Assembly: GCA_037482015.1 (NCBI GenBank)
Contig: JBBFKT010000001.1
Coordinates: 778,584 to 842,583 of the forward strand
Reading direction: 5' to 3'
DNA: 64,000 bases
Source of the DNA: Thermodesulforhabdaceae bacterium
GTDB taxonomy: Bacteria > Desulfobacterota > Syntrophobacteria > Syntrophobacterales > Thermodesulforhabdaceae
Each line of letters begins with the position of its first letter. The first letter of the stretch is position 1. Under the pieces are notes generated by a model. The model was not told the origin of the DNA, did no database searches, and saw nothing but the letters and a program-made list of their open reading frames with translations. Positions 25,068 to 34,332 of this stretch are shown piece by piece. The position numbers and the translations under genes were made by a program.

Positions 25068-26234
25068 ATGAACTTTGATTTGACTGAAGAGCAAAAAATC
25101 ATTCAAGAAACTGCTGCTCGCTTTGCCAAGCAAGAACTGGAACCTGTGGCAGCAAAGCTTGATGCCACCAAAGATCGAGAAATCTTAAGGGCGAATCTAA
25201 AAAAGCTTGCTGAACTGGGTTTTAATGGACTTGCAGTAGATCCTCAATATGGTGGAACTGGAGCCGGGGCTGTGGCTTTCTCTCTAGTGATGACGGAACT
25301 TGGAAAAGCCTGTGCTGCTACGGCTGTAACCACATCGGTTACCAACATGGTTGCTGAAGTGATACAGGCTGTGGGCACAGAAGATCAGAAAACAAAGTAT
25401 ATTCCGCCCCTTTGTGATGGCACCTTTTATGCCGGAAGCTTTGGATTGACTGAACCTAACGCAGGTTCCGATCCCGCCGCTATGAGAACCACCGCAGTAT
25501 TAGATGGGGATCACTGGGTGTTAAATGGCAGAAAGATCTTCATAAGCAGTGCCGAATATGCGGGTTTGTTTGTTGTATGGGCGGTTACAGATAAGTCTGC
25601 ACCAAAAGGGAAGGGGATTAGTGCCTTTTTGGTAGAGCCTGATTTCCCCGGGTTTTCTGTGGGCAAAGACGAACTAAAAATGGGGCAAGTTGGATCGTCC
25701 ACTAATGAACTCATTCTGGAAGATTGTCGAGTGCCGAAAGAGAATCTGCTTGGGGGATTGAATCAGGGCTTCCGAATAGCTGTTACCGAGCTTGGTGGAG
25801 GACGTATAGGTATAGGCTCCATGGCTCTGGGAATAGGTTTAGCTGCTATGGATTTTGCTACTCAGTATGCGAAAGAACGTATCCAGTTCGATGTGCCCAT
25901 TATCCAACATCAAGCCATTCAGTGGATGATTGCTGATAATTACACAAGACTTGAAGCCGCTCGACTTCTCTTGCTCCAGGCTGCTTACCTTAAAGATCAA
26001 AAGCGTCCCTTTATGAAAGAGGCTTCCATGGCAAAGCTTTTCGCTACCGAAGCTGCCAACAAAGCCTGTTACGATGCTATGCAAATCTTGGGTGGATACG
26101 GCTATACCAAGGATTTCCCCATTGAGCGATTCTATCGCGATGTGCGAGTTACGACGATTTATGAAGGAACAAGCGAAATCCAGCGAATGATTATTGCTCG
26201 CCACTATATGGGTGGAAAACCAGAGAAGAAGTAG
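25068..26234 (+). CDS. Acyl-CoA dehydrogenase (short-chain / butyryl-CoA type)
   Basis: 388 residues. FAD-dependent alpha-beta desaturation of acyl-CoA. FGLTEPNAGSDPAAMRTTA is the FAD/substrate signature, the catalytic base is Glu366 in TTIYEGTSEIQRM, and QILGGYGYTKDFPIERFYRD is the C-terminal signature. The position of the Glu on the final helix is that of short-chain and butyryl-CoA enzymes. SD GGGAGGGG. Last gene of the three-gene beta-oxidation set; a strong terminator follows 27 bases after the stop. The electron acceptor (ETF) must be encoded elsewhere. Confidence 0.95.
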   Translation: MNFDLTEEQKIIQETAARFAKQELEPVAAKLDATKDREILRANLKKLAELGFNGLAVDPQYGGTGAGAVAFSLVMTELGKACAATAVTTSVTNMVAEVIQAVGTEDQKTKYIPPLCDGTFYAGSFGLTEPNAGSDPAAMRTTAVLDGDHWVLNGRKIFISSAEYAGLFVVWAVTDKSAPKGKGISAFLVEPDFPGFSVGKDELKMGQVGSSTNELILEDCRVPKENLLGGLNQGFRIAVTELGGGRIGIGSMALGIGLAAMDFATQYAKERIQFDVPIIQHQAIQWMIADNYTRLEAARLLLLQAAYLKDQKRPFMKEASMAKLFATEAANKACYDAMQILGGYGYTKDFPIERFYRDVRVTTIYEGTSEIQRMIIARHYMGGKPEKK

Positions 26235-26260
26235 AGAGATCACTCTAAAGCTATAAAATT

Positions 26261-26294
26261 ACAGGGGCGAAGTTACTTTTCGCCCCTGTTTTTT
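26261..26294 (+). terminator. Intrinsic terminator after the beta-oxidation genes
   Basis: ACAGGGGCGAA, 7-base loop, TTCGCCCCTGT, then TTTTTT. An 11-bp GC-rich stem with a U-tract; it ends the plus-strand operon. Because it lies directly before the end of the convergent nitroreductase gene, it may also help terminate that gene. Confidence 0.93.
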
Positions 26295-26302
26295 ACTCTG
26301 AT

Positions 26303-26842
26303 TTAGAACTTTTCGTAGTGAGTAAACTCAGAAATTTCCTTTCTCTTGGGAGCCGATGGCACCTTCGCCGGGTAACCTACCGGGATCATTGCTACTACTT
26401 CGTATCCATCAGGAACACCTAAAATTTCATTGGCTTTGTTGTGGTCAAAAAGCCCCACTATAACGCCTCCTAAACCAAGGTCATGGGCTCTGAGGCACAG
26501 ATTTTGAGCTGCAATCCCGAGGTCGAACATGAACCAATCACCAAATTTGGTCGTAACCTGTCCTTTGTAGTATCCGGCTGCCTGAAGCTTACCACAAAGA
26601 ACGAATACCACAGGAGCTTCTACCATGGCTTTTGTGGCGGGATTTCCTTTTGCAAGAGTTTCCTGGAGTTTTACCTTCATTTCGGGATTTCGCACCACAA
26701 TAACTTCCCAGCACTGAGTATTTGCCCACGACTGAGCCCACTGAACGGCTTCCAGAATCTGGTTAATTTGCTCGTCTGTGACATCCTTTGGTTCGAAGTT
26801 CCTGATGCTTCTTCTGGTCTTAATGGCTTCCATCAATTCCAT
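26303..26842 (-). CDS. Nitroreductase family flavoprotein
   Basis: 179 residues, FMN-dependent NAD(P)H oxidoreductase fold. [26 protein letters not shown] is the FMN-phosphate-binding N-terminus, [19 protein letters not shown] the conserved Asn/Trp segment, [23 protein letters not shown] the FMN-binding helix, and [13 protein letters not shown] the C-terminal FMN contact. A single-copy gene convergent with the acyl-CoA dehydrogenase. The substrate cannot be deduced; the family covers nitroaromatic, quinone, flavin and enoate reduction. Confidence 0.92.
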   Translation of the reverse strand: MELMEAIKTRRSIRNFEPKDVTDEQINQILEAVQWAQSWANTQCWEVIVVRNPEMKVKLQETLAKGNPATKAMVEAPVVFVLCGKLQAAGYYKGQVTTKFGDWFMFDLGIAAQNLCLRAHDLGLGGVIVGLFDHNKANEILGVPDGYEVVAMIPVGYPAKVPSAPKRKEISEFTHYEKF

Positions 26843-26982
26843 GGCATCCCCTCACTTTTTGCGTCCTTCATCTGATTGTTCCTATTCCTTTCCGCTTGCC
26901 TTTTCCGATGGCATCATTTTTAACCTCTGTCAACAGAGATATGATTTAGATGGTTAACAATCTTTGTGTTCGAGTAGAGCTT

Positions 26983-27747
26983 TCACGCTCTTTCGTTAAC
27001 AATCGCCCGATTCTCCATTAAAGAATGTTGAACGGCATTGTTGAAATGCCCGAAAAGAACCTGCATAAGATGAGGGTTTTGTAAAAGCTCGGCGCCAGAT
27101 CCTTCCAGTGAAAGATGTCCATCTTCAATGAGAAATCCCTTATCAGCGGCTTTTAATAGACGCCTTACGTGTTGACCGGCTATCAGAAGAGTTTTACCTT
27201 CCTGACGAAGTGCCTGAAAAACTTCGCATAGTCTATTAGTAATAAGAGGACTTAAGCCAAGAAAAGGATCGTCCAGCAAAAGAACACTTGCTCCCGCAAC
27301 GAGACCTCTTCCTATGGTAACCATTCTTTGTTCTCCTCCACTAAGCATTGCCGCTGGAACTTTCCTCTTTTTCTCAAGCTCTGGCAGAATGCGAAAAACC
27401 ATCTCAATTTTCTCTTTGAGGTGTTCTCTCCTTAAGTATCCTCCAACTTCCAGATTTTCTTCAACCGACATTTCCGGGAAAACACTCATTCCCTCTGGCA
27501 CATAAACTACACCTAGCTTTACAAGATCTTCGACTGTCAGCCCTGAAGTCGGAACACCGTTGATAAAAATCTCGCCCTTAACTGGACGAATGATGCCGGC
27601 TATTGCTTTGAGTATGGTAGTCTTTCCAGCCCCGTTAGGTCCCACAAGAGCCGTAATCTGCCCTTCGTTTGCGCGAAAAGATACCTCATGGACAATAGGT
27701 CTTCTGGCATAACAAACGCTTAGTTTTCTTACTTCAACCTTTGCCAT
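26983..27747 (-). CDS. livF: Branched-chain-type ABC transporter ATPase LivF
   Basis: 254 residues. ATP-binding subunit of a HAAT-family (LivFGHM) importer. Walker A is GPNGAGKTTIL, Q-loop region VYVPEGMSVFPEMSVEENLEVG (LivF-type), signature MLSGGEQRM, and Walker B VLLLDDPFLGLSP. The residue after the Walker B Asp is Asp instead of the usual catalytic Glu (DDP for DEP), a conservative but unusual change. The C-terminus is extended by about 20 residues. It is the last gene of the minus-strand operon, 16 bp after livG. Confidence 0.93.
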   Translation of the reverse strand: MAKVEVRKLSVCYARRPIVHEVSFRANEGQITALVGPNGAGKTTILKAIAGIIRPVKGEIFINGVPTSGLTVEDLVKLGVVYVPEGMSVFPEMSVEENLEVGGYLRREHLKEKIEMVFRILPELEKKRKVPAAMLSGGEQRMVTIGRGLVAGASVLLLDDPFLGLSPLITNRLCEVFQALRQEGKTLLIAGQHVRRLLKAADKGFLIEDGHLSLEGSGAELLQNPHLMQVLFGHFNNAVQHSLMENRAIVNERA

Positions 27748-27763
27748 CCTATTGTTCCTTTGC

Positions 27764-28525
27764 CTATTCTATTGTTAGAGTTCCACCCAGATATGCTGTA
27801 GCTACAGCTTTGCTCGTTAAAACTTCGGAAGGTCTTCCCGATGCAATAACTTCTCCTCCATCTAAAGCTATGATTCTGTCAGATATACGAGCCGTTACGT
27901 TCAAAAAATGGTCTATGATGAGCAGCGTAAGTCCCTCTTCCCTGAGTTTCTCAATCACCCTAAGTGCGTCGTCTATGGCTTTGGGGCTCAACCCTGCTGC
28001 AAATTCGTCCAGCAAAAGAAGTTCCGGATCAGTAGCTATCGCTCTCGCCACCTCAAGCCGCCTCTGTTCCGAAAGAGTGAGGCAACGCGAGAGCGTATTG
28101 CTTTTATGTCCTAATCCAACAAGCTCTAAAAATTCTCTGGCCTTATCGTGAATAACTTGAGATGTCATGTTCTTAGCCCTTAGATTACCAAACATTATGG
28201 CTACTACAACGTTTTCTAAGGCCGTCATTGAGCCAAAGGGGCGGGATATTTGAAACGTTCTGGCAATGCCCATCCGACATATTCTGTAAGGATTCCAACC
28301 AGTAATATCGATTCCCCTGAAGATTATACGACCCGAGAGTGGCTTAACAAATCCCGTGATAACGTCAAAGACTGTGCTCTTCCCAGCTCCATTTGGACCG
28401 ATAATGCTTACTATCTCCTGACGTTCCAGAGAAAAAGAGATTCCCCTAAGCACTTCACGGTTATTTCTTTCAACCGTTACACTCTCCAGAAACAGATAGG
28501 GTGATTTTACAGCTTTTTTGTCCAT
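27764..28525 (-). CDS. livG: Branched-chain-type ABC transporter ATPase LivG
   Basis: 253 residues. Walker A GPNGAGKSTVFDVITGF, with the LivG-type motif GIARTFQISRPFGSMTALENV, signature region LTLSEQRRLEVARAI (LSEQ in place of LSGGQ, as common in LivG-like subunits), Walker B LLLLDEFAAGLSP with catalytic Glu retained, and the H-loop LLIIDHF. It starts inside the end of livM (19-base overlap), indicating coupled translation. It forms the ATPase heterodimer with LivF. Confidence 0.94.
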   Translation of the reverse strand: MDKKAVKSPYLFLESVTVERNNREVLRGISFSLERQEIVSIIGPNGAGKSTVFDVITGFVKPLSGRIIFRGIDITGWNPYRICRMGIARTFQISRPFGSMTALENVVVAIMFGNLRAKNMTSQVIHDKAREFLELVGLGHKSNTLSRCLTLSEQRRLEVARAIATDPELLLLDEFAAGLSPKAIDDALRVIEKLREEGLTLLIIDHFLNVTARISDRIIALDGGEVIASGRPSEVLTSKAVATAYLGGTLTIE

Positions 28526-29430
28526 TCTAAAATTCCCTTTGGAAAAAACCAGATGGTCACGAAGATAGCAATTCCGTAGAGAGCTCTGTGAGCTTCGGGA
28601 AAAATCGGGACCATTAAGAGTTGGTCTAAACTATATAGAACCAATCCACCAACAAGCGGTCCATAAAGATGTTCTCTTCCGCCGAAAAGGCTCAGGACAA
28701 GGGGCATAGCCGAAAAATGAAGGCTGAAAACGAGAGATGGTTCCACAAAACCTATTAGAGCGGCATAGAAGGCACCACACAACCCCGTGAAAGAACTACT
28801 CACGAGCAGCGTAAAACATCTCAATAGTTCTACCGGAATTCCCACAGCAAGAGCTGTCTGTTCATCATCTCGAATAGCTCTTAACCCCCATCCCCACTTT
28901 GAAAAAAGCATCTGGCGATGGATTACTAAAAGAGTGACAGCAAGGATTCCCATAACTACATACCATCCCCGAAGGCCTGATGGGAATAAAGACGGTAAAT
29001 TCAAAGTACCCAGGTTAATAATAGCTAACGAGCCATGAATGATGGTGTCCTTGTTTTCTACAATAACTCTAGGAATTTCTACGGAAACCAAAGTGGCGAG
29101 CACGAAGCTACCATGTCTTAAGCGATTGATAGTGATCATCCATAGAAAAGAGTAAGCTATGGCACACAGGGCACCTGTAATGAAAGCTATCCACGGAGAG
29201 ATTGTAAATTTGGAAACCGTAAAAGCAAAACCATAGGCACCTAGTCCAAAAAAAGCGGCGTGCCCGAGTGATATGGCTCCGCTCAGTGAATAAATGTTCC
29301 AGGCTGTTGCCATTGATCCGTAAAGAAAGGCCGTTGTCAGCACAGATAAAAGGCTTTCGGGTATCGAAGCAATCCATCCAAGGCTCAAAATAATTATCCA
29401 GATGAGGATCTGAATGAGAAAGTTCATCAT
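28507..29430 (-). CDS. livM: Branched-chain-type ABC transporter permease LivM
   Basis: 307 residues, about eight to nine hydrophobic helices. YSLSGAISLGHAAFFGLGAYGFA is the conserved LivM membrane motif and GWGLRAIRDDEQTALAVGI the cytoplasmic coupling helix (EAA-like) that contacts the ATPases. The ATG overlaps the livH stop (ATGA). Part of the seven-gene minus-strand unit. Confidence 0.94.
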   Translation of the reverse strand: MMNFLIQILIWIIILSLGWIASIPESLLSVLTTAFLYGSMATAWNIYSLSGAISLGHAAFFGLGAYGFAFTVSKFTISPWIAFITGALCAIAYSFLWMITINRLRHGSFVLATLVSVEIPRVIVENKDTIIHGSLAIINLGTLNLPSLFPSGLRGWYVVMGILAVTLLVIHRQMLFSKWGWGLRAIRDDEQTALAVGIPVELLRCFTLLVSSSFTGLCGAFYAALIGFVEPSLVFSLHFSAMPLVLSLFGGREHLYGPLVGGLVLYSLDQLLMVPIFPEAHRALYGIAIFVTIWFFPKGILEWTKKL

Positions 29431-30293
29431 TTCTCCCTAGAATTTTCGAAAATTTCTTCTCCTCGCTTCAACAAAACCGCTATGATAAATAGACTGCTTA
29501 AAAGGTCTCGCCATTTCGCTCCCCACCAGTAAGACACAATAGTTTCTATTAGTGCAAAGCTCCATGCGCAAATGAGGATTCTCCTAATTCTTCCCCTTCC
29601 AGCAAAAAGAGTTATAAGAAGTGCTATAAGGGTTACTTCCATGTCGCCAGCAGGGTAAATATAGTTGATTCGCACATAAAGTGCACCTGCCAGCCCAGCG
29701 GCGAGACATCCCAAGCCTACAGCCAGGATTCTCATTTGTCTTATGGGAATTCCAACGAGAAGTGCTGCTTCGTTATTTTGAATTGTGGCTCTGAGGGCTT
29801 TTCCTATCATTGTTTTTCTGAAAAGCAGGAATAGGAGGGCGATTGCACTTAGGGAGATCGAGATAAGGATGAGTTGATTTGAACTAATTATGACCCTAAG
29901 TGCTGGAATTTCGTAAAAGGATGGAGTTTCGTAAAGTATGCGATAGTCTGCCGAAAAGGCGGCCATGTAGCAGCTTTGAAGCACAAGGGAGAGTCCAAAG
30001 GTGAGGATGAGCGAAATGGTTTCTCTAGGGTGTGGGCTTCTGGAACTTATAAAAACAATAACCGGCAGGAAAATAAGGGGTGCTAGTATGCTCAACCAGG
30101 AAGCTAAAATGAACCCTACATTATAATATTTACCTAGAATGTAAGCGACGTAGCCTGAAAAAATAACAAAGCTTCCATGTGCAAGGTTTAAAACTCTGGT
30201 TGCTCCAAAGACTAGAGAAAATCCAATTGCAAGGAGTGTATAAAGACTTCCTAAACTAAGCGCTTGAATAAGAATCTGACCCACAAAAAACAT
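29427..30293 (-). CDS. livH: Branched-chain-type ABC transporter permease LivH
   Basis: 288 residues with eight or so membrane helices. LYTLLAIGFSLVFGATRVLNLAHGSFVIFSGY (residues about 18-49) is the LivH motif, and MIGKALRATIQNNEAALLVGI the cytoplasmic coupling helix. It pairs with LivM to form the channel. It lies 40 bp after the substrate-binding-protein gene and overlaps livM by 4 bases. Confidence 0.94.
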   Translation of the reverse strand: MFFVGQILIQALSLGSLYTLLAIGFSLVFGATRVLNLAHGSFVIFSGYVAYILGKYYNVGFILASWLSILAPLIFLPVIVFISSRSPHPRETISLILTFGLSLVLQSCYMAAFSADYRILYETPSFYEIPALRVIISSNQLILISISLSAIALLFLLFRKTMIGKALRATIQNNEAALLVGIPIRQMRILAVGLGCLAAGLAGALYVRINYIYPAGDMEVTLIALLITLFAGRGRIRRILICAWSFALIETIVSYWWGAKWRDLLSSLFIIAVLLKRGEEIFENSREK

Positions 30294-30333
30294 CTTGCTG
30301 CTGAATTCCCCTTTCCCCTTTAGCTTTGCTCCC

Positions 30334-31503
30334 TCACTGCATAATGACTTTCCCGGTGGATCGTTCAGCGGGATACACTACCACAAAAGATCCTTTCTGG
30401 ATTTGAACAACCATTTGGATATAATGTTTTGGATTGCCGTGATCATCAAATGAAATTCTACCAATAGGCGACATCATATCAGTTTTTCTAATAGCTTCGG
30501 CTAGATTCTGAGGGTTAACAGGTTGGTTAGCTTTTACGAGTCTTTGCGTCGCATCGATTGCGACCTTTGCGGAAACATACCCATGCATAGCTGTGCTTGT
30601 AGGATCGGTTCCAAAACGGTCTTTATAAGCTTGAATGAACCTTTTCGACGTTTCTTCAGTTTCAGGATAGGAAATCCCGGAAGCCCAGGCAAGCATTCCG
30701 AACAGTCCTTCAGCCCGTTCACCCATTTCTTTTACAAAGCCTGGATAAGCTATTCCCCAAGGACCGAGGTATCCTTTGGTGGAAACCTTAAGTTCCTTCA
30801 TCTGCCTTACAAGTATAAGATGATCCGGGAGGAAAAGAGCAGAAATTATGAAATCTACTCGTTGAGAACGGCATTTAAGCAAAAAAGGTGAAAAATCAGG
30901 AGTTCCTGACTTTAGCTTTTCTTCTAGCACCAGAGAAATGCCAGTTCCTGAGAGTTCCTGGCGGATTTTATCCGCAAGTTCCATTGCTCCCGGTGTGGAA
31001 GCATAAGCGAGAGCTATCCTGCGAGGTTTTGCTATGTCTTTGATAAAGCCTACTATAGGTTTTGCCACACCGTCTATATGGGAAATTCTGAAAAAAAAGG
31101 GGTTAATTTTGGTTGTTAGTCTGCTTTCAAGGCTTGCCGATGCAACATAGGGAACTCTATGCTTTTCCGCCACAGTAGCAATAGGCCCCACGAGAGTATC
31201 CACATAACCTCCCACCAGAGCCATTACTTTGTCGTGAATAATCAATTGTTCTGCCTGGTTCATTGCATCTTCGGGAAGGCTTTTGTCATCTCTACGAATA
31301 AGCTTAAACCGAATCTCTTTCGCTTCAGAATTAGCCTCATCTACAGCGATCTGAATGCCCTGATCTACTTCAATCCCGTGTTGAGCAAGCTTTCCGGTTA
31401 GAGGATTAATAGATCCTATAGATATAACCTGTTCGGAAATTCCAACTCTTGCCGTTAAAGCGACAAAGAAAAATATCCCTATCGAAGATAGGAATCTTCC
31501 CAT
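30334..31503 (-). CDS. Branched-chain-type ABC transporter substrate-binding protein
   Basis: 389 residues. Signal peptide MGRFLSSIGIFFFVALTARVG, no lipobox Cys at the cleavage point, so probably free in the periplasm. The mature protein has the type I periplasmic-binding fold of LivJ/LivK-like proteins (Peripla_BP_6): ISIGSINPLTGKLAQHGIEVDQ, VMALVGGYVDTLVGPIA, HRVPYVASASLES, HGYVSAKVAIDATQRL. GGGAGG precedes the ATG. Because the operon begins with an aryl/acyl-CoA ligase, the ligand is more likely an organic acid than a branched amino acid, which is inference. Confidence 0.92.
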   Translation of the reverse strand: MGRFLSSIGIFFFVALTARVGISEQVISIGSINPLTGKLAQHGIEVDQGIQIAVDEANSEAKEIRFKLIRRDDKSLPEDAMNQAEQLIIHDKVMALVGGYVDTLVGPIATVAEKHRVPYVASASLESRLTTKINPFFFRISHIDGVAKPIVGFIKDIAKPRRIALAYASTPGAMELADKIRQELSGTGISLVLEEKLKSGTPDFSPFLLKCRSQRVDFIISALFLPDHLILVRQMKELKVSTKGYLGPWGIAYPGFVKEMGERAEGLFGMLAWASGISYPETEETSKRFIQAYKDRFGTDPTSTAMHGYVSAKVAIDATQRLVKANQPVNPQNLAEAIRKTDMMSPIGRISFDDHGNPKHYIQMVVQIQKGSFVVVYPAERSTGKVIMQ

Positions 31504-31536
31504 TGGAGAACCTCCCGAATCTACTTGTTGAATCTT

Positions 31537-32382
31537 CTATACTATGATCTGAAATCCTACTGGTGCAAACTGAAATTTCTGCCCGAATTCTTTGGCCATA
31601 ACAACTGCCGCTTTTTGTCCCGTGCAGTGGCTCACTGCTATTGTTTCGATGTCGAAGCTACGAAGCGCATCGATCGTTTTTTCTAGCTGATCAGACGATG
31701 AGAAGTCGAGATGAGTTCCTCCGACGAGAGCGTGGATATGACGTTTACCGAGATTATCAGCGATGTAATTCAGGATGTTGATAGTGCCGGCGTGAGCACA
31801 CCCCAGCACCACGATAAGTCCTTTGGGTGTGTCTATTATCATGGAGTAGTCATCAAGGAAAGGATCGGGACCGAAGCCGTTTTCAGTTCTTACGAGAAAT
31901 TTAGGATCTCCTGTTTCAAATTCGGTTTTTCTCGGCACAACGCCCGTAATATATACTCCAGGTGTAATCTCGCTCCATTCTGTTACCCATTGAAAACGAG
32001 CTCCACGGCTTACAAGATAAGCTTCATGCCATGGCATACCTATAGAAACAGGTTTTTCTTCCATCCCTGGAGCAGGGCTCATAAGTCTGAATCGTTCTTT
32101 TAAGACATCCGGATGAGCAACCACGGGACATGGACCTCGAACACCCAAAAAGGCAAGCAGTCCTCCCGTGTGGTCATAATGACCGTGGCTTAGAACTACT
32201 TTTTCTACTTTTGTGACATCCTTTAGAAATCGAAGAAGGTTGTGAATGAGAGAAAAACCCTGTCCTGTGTCAAAAAGTATAGTGCTCTTGTCTGTTTCAA
32301 GAAGCGCTGCAAAACCGTGTTCTCCAATAAAGCCTGGGCGCACTACGGTATTTTCGCAAACCACTGTTAATCGGCAAAACAT
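31537..32382 (-). CDS. Metallo-beta-lactamase-fold hydrolase (COG1237 type)
   Basis: 281 residues. Metal-binding motif HGHYDHTGG near residue 65 (HxHxDH), LFDTGQGFSLIHN upstream, and VLGCAHAGTINIL (third His site) near residue 195; HCTGQKAA near 265 is the final His. The pattern CENTVVRPGFIGEHGFAALLE at the N-terminus is that of the family annotated as 7,8-dihydropterin-6-methyl-4-(beta-D-ribofuranosyl)aminobenzene-5'-phosphate synthase. Its actual substrate is uncertain. It sits between the ligase and transporter genes, so a thioesterase- or lactonase-like step in the same pathway is conceivable. Confidence 0.87.
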   Translation of the reverse strand: MFCRLTVVCENTVVRPGFIGEHGFAALLETDKSTILFDTGQGFSLIHNLLRFLKDVTKVEKVVLSHGHYDHTGGLLAFLGVRGPCPVVAHPDVLKERFRLMSPAPGMEEKPVSIGMPWHEAYLVSRGARFQWVTEWSEITPGVYITGVVPRKTEFETGDPKFLVRTENGFGPDPFLDDYSMIIDTPKGLIVVLGCAHAGTINILNYIADNLGKRHIHALVGGTHLDFSSSDQLEKTIDALRSFDIETIAVSHCTGQKAAVVMAKEFGQKFQFAPVGFQIIV

Positions 32383-32454
32383 TTTAGCTTCCTCCCTGGG
32401 AAATTAAGAAGCTCCCGAAGGTTATTTTTTAGACCTCCGGGAGCAAATAGATGG

Positions 32455-34092
32455 TTATTTAAGCTTTCTCCTCAGGAGTTTACCGGTTGGTGTTCTTGGG
32501 AGAGAATCCATGAACTCAATGATACGTGGGAGTTTGTAAATTGCTATATGTTCACGGCAGAAGTTCAGTATTTTTTCTTTCATCTCATCAGATGGTTCAT
32601 AACCTTCTTTGAGAACGATGCAAGCTTTTGTAATTTGACCTTTTTCTGGATCGGGCACGCCAACCACACCAACATCGGCAATAGGTTCAAACTTGGCTAT
32701 AACTTCCTCGATTTCAGCAGGGCTGATTCGATAGCCAGAGCTCTTAATCATATCGTCTTCGCGAGCAACAAAGAACAGATAACCATTTTCGTCGGCATAT
32801 ACTGCATCGCCAAGGAGGTTGAAACCGTCTTTTACTCCTTTTTGCTGAGATTTAAGGAGGCGGTTATCATCAGCATAGGGTTTCCAGTAAACCGTTCCGG
32901 TGGGTCCCTTTACACAGAAGCTACCAACTTCGCCAGGCTTTGCCTCATTTCCTTCTGGAGTTATCAACTTAATTTCAAAGCCGGGAAGTGGCCTTCCAAT
33001 AGACCCTGGAACTGGTTTTTCCCCCATGGTATTAGATGTTACGAGATGAAGCATCTCAGTGCCACCCAGACCTTCCCAGATTGGCTTTCCTGTAAGTTCG
33101 AGCCATGCGTTGAAGGTTTCTACTCCTAGAGCATCACCGCCGGATGTGAACATTCTTACCTTGCTGAGATCGTATTTCTTGAAGTCCGGGAATTTCATCA
33201 GAGCTCTGTAAGCTGTGGGAAGACCCGTTGCCACCGTGATGCCGTGTTTTTCAAAAAGTTCTAGCATGTCTTGCGGTGTAAATTTGGGAAGGAGGCTAAT
33301 TGCTGAGCCTTTAGCAAATGGAATAAGCCCGAAGGTTCCAAAACCTGCAGCAAACGAAACTGGTGCAGATCCACCCAGGACGTCAGATGGGGTAAGTTTC
33401 CATACGTAATCTCCAACAATGTGGGATTCTATGTAAATTTCCCGCACAAAATGGACACAACCCTTTGGAGGTCCCGTTGTGCCCGATGTGTAAAGAATAA
33501 CACCGATGTCGTCTTTGTGGACCATTTCTGGGTCGCATGAATCCGATTCATTTTCAATCATTTTCTCGTAGGACTTAAAACCTTTTGCTTCGACATCGGC
33601 TGGATTACCTCCCACCACTATAATAGTTGTGGGTTTTTCAAAGGAAGGTATAGCCTTTTCAACTTCTCCTATTAGAGGATCATTTACAATAAAAGCCTTC
33701 ATTTCAGCGTTGTTGACAACGAATGCAACCTCTTCTTTTGACCACAGAGGAGATGTGGGGACGGGAATGGCCCCTATTTTGAAAATTCCATAAATTGCAA
33801 CAATGGCTGGAGGAGAGTTAACCACGCGAAGTCCTACTCGATCCTGAGGCTCAACACCCATCTTTCTTAAAGCATTGGCAAAGCGATTGACCATTTTCTG
33901 AAGAGCCCCGTAAGTAATCATCTTGTCCATGAAATAGACCGCATGATTATTGGCTCGCCCCTCTGCAACATGACGATCGATAAATTCCTGGCAGATATTC
34001 AGCTTTTCAGGCATGTTTTTAAAGGCTTCCGGTGTTGTAAAGTCAGGCCAAAGGTCTCTTGGCGGAAGGTAATTTTCTGGAATCTTTCCCAT
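32455..34092 (-). CDS. AMP-forming CoA ligase (benzoate/2-aminobenzoate-CoA-ligase-like)
   Basis: 545 residues of the ANL superfamily. The P-loop is ILYTSGTTGPPKGCVH (A3), A5 region EGLGGTEMLH, A7 region LLGDAVYADENGYLFFVARE, hinge and A8 DDMIKSSGYRISPAEIEE, and the C-terminal catalytic Lys in PRTPTGKLLRRKLK. NICQEFIDRHVAEGRA and IPVPTSPLWSKEEVAFVVNN are typical of the aromatic acid-CoA ligase group. It activates a carboxylic acid to its CoA thioester using ATP. First gene of the minus-strand operon that ends with livF, so it probably activates the imported substrate. The exact acid cannot be read from sequence. Confidence 0.9.
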   Translation of the reverse strand: MGKIPENYLPPRDLWPDFTTPEAFKNMPEKLNICQEFIDRHVAEGRANNHAVYFMDKMITYGALQKMVNRFANALRKMGVEPQDRVGLRVVNSPPAIVAIYGIFKIGAIPVPTSPLWSKEEVAFVVNNAEMKAFIVNDPLIGEVEKAIPSFEKPTTIIVVGGNPADVEAKGFKSYEKMIENESDSCDPEMVHKDDIGVILYTSGTTGPPKGCVHFVREIYIESHIVGDYVWKLTPSDVLGGSAPVSFAAGFGTFGLIPFAKGSAISLLPKFTPQDMLELFEKHGITVATGLPTAYRALMKFPDFKKYDLSKVRMFTSGGDALGVETFNAWLELTGKPIWEGLGGTEMLHLVTSNTMGEKPVPGSIGRPLPGFEIKLITPEGNEAKPGEVGSFCVKGPTGTVYWKPYADDNRLLKSQQKGVKDGFNLLGDAVYADENGYLFFVAREDDMIKSSGYRISPAEIEEVIAKFEPIADVGVVGVPDPEKGQITKACIVLKEGYEPSDEMKEKILNFCREHIAIYKLPRIIEFMDSLPRTPTGKLLRRKLK

Positions 34093-34158
34093 AATTCTGT
34101 TCCCTCCTCTTCTGTTAATTAAAAGTTCTCAATGAAGCCCATAAGACCAAGTTATTAT

Positions 34159-34245
34159 CCACTGGAAAGCTCCTGGGCTTTCAGTGGAGAAAAATCTCTC
34201 TTCGTGAGTCTAAATCAGTAATGCCTAAAACCTTTCTCACGAAGA
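34159..34245 (-). promoter_or_regulatory. Two inverted repeats in the leader of the CoA-ligase/liv operon
   Basis: TCTTCGTGAG (34199-34208) is mirrored by CTCACGAAGA (34236-34245), and CCACTGGAAAGC (34159-34170) by GCTTTCAGTGG (34177-34187). They lie between the end of the CBS gene and the start of the ligase gene. In minus-strand RNA the first stem is followed by GAGATTTTTC. One may terminate the CBS transcript, or the pair may regulate the operon; the sequence does not decide. Confidence 0.45.
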
Positions 34246-34332
34246 AAGAATTTTTCCTCTGGTTTTCAAAAAAGCCCGATAAAAACGGTTTGCTCTTGGT
34301 TTTCCGCAGGAAAGGGTTCAAACCTTCAGATT

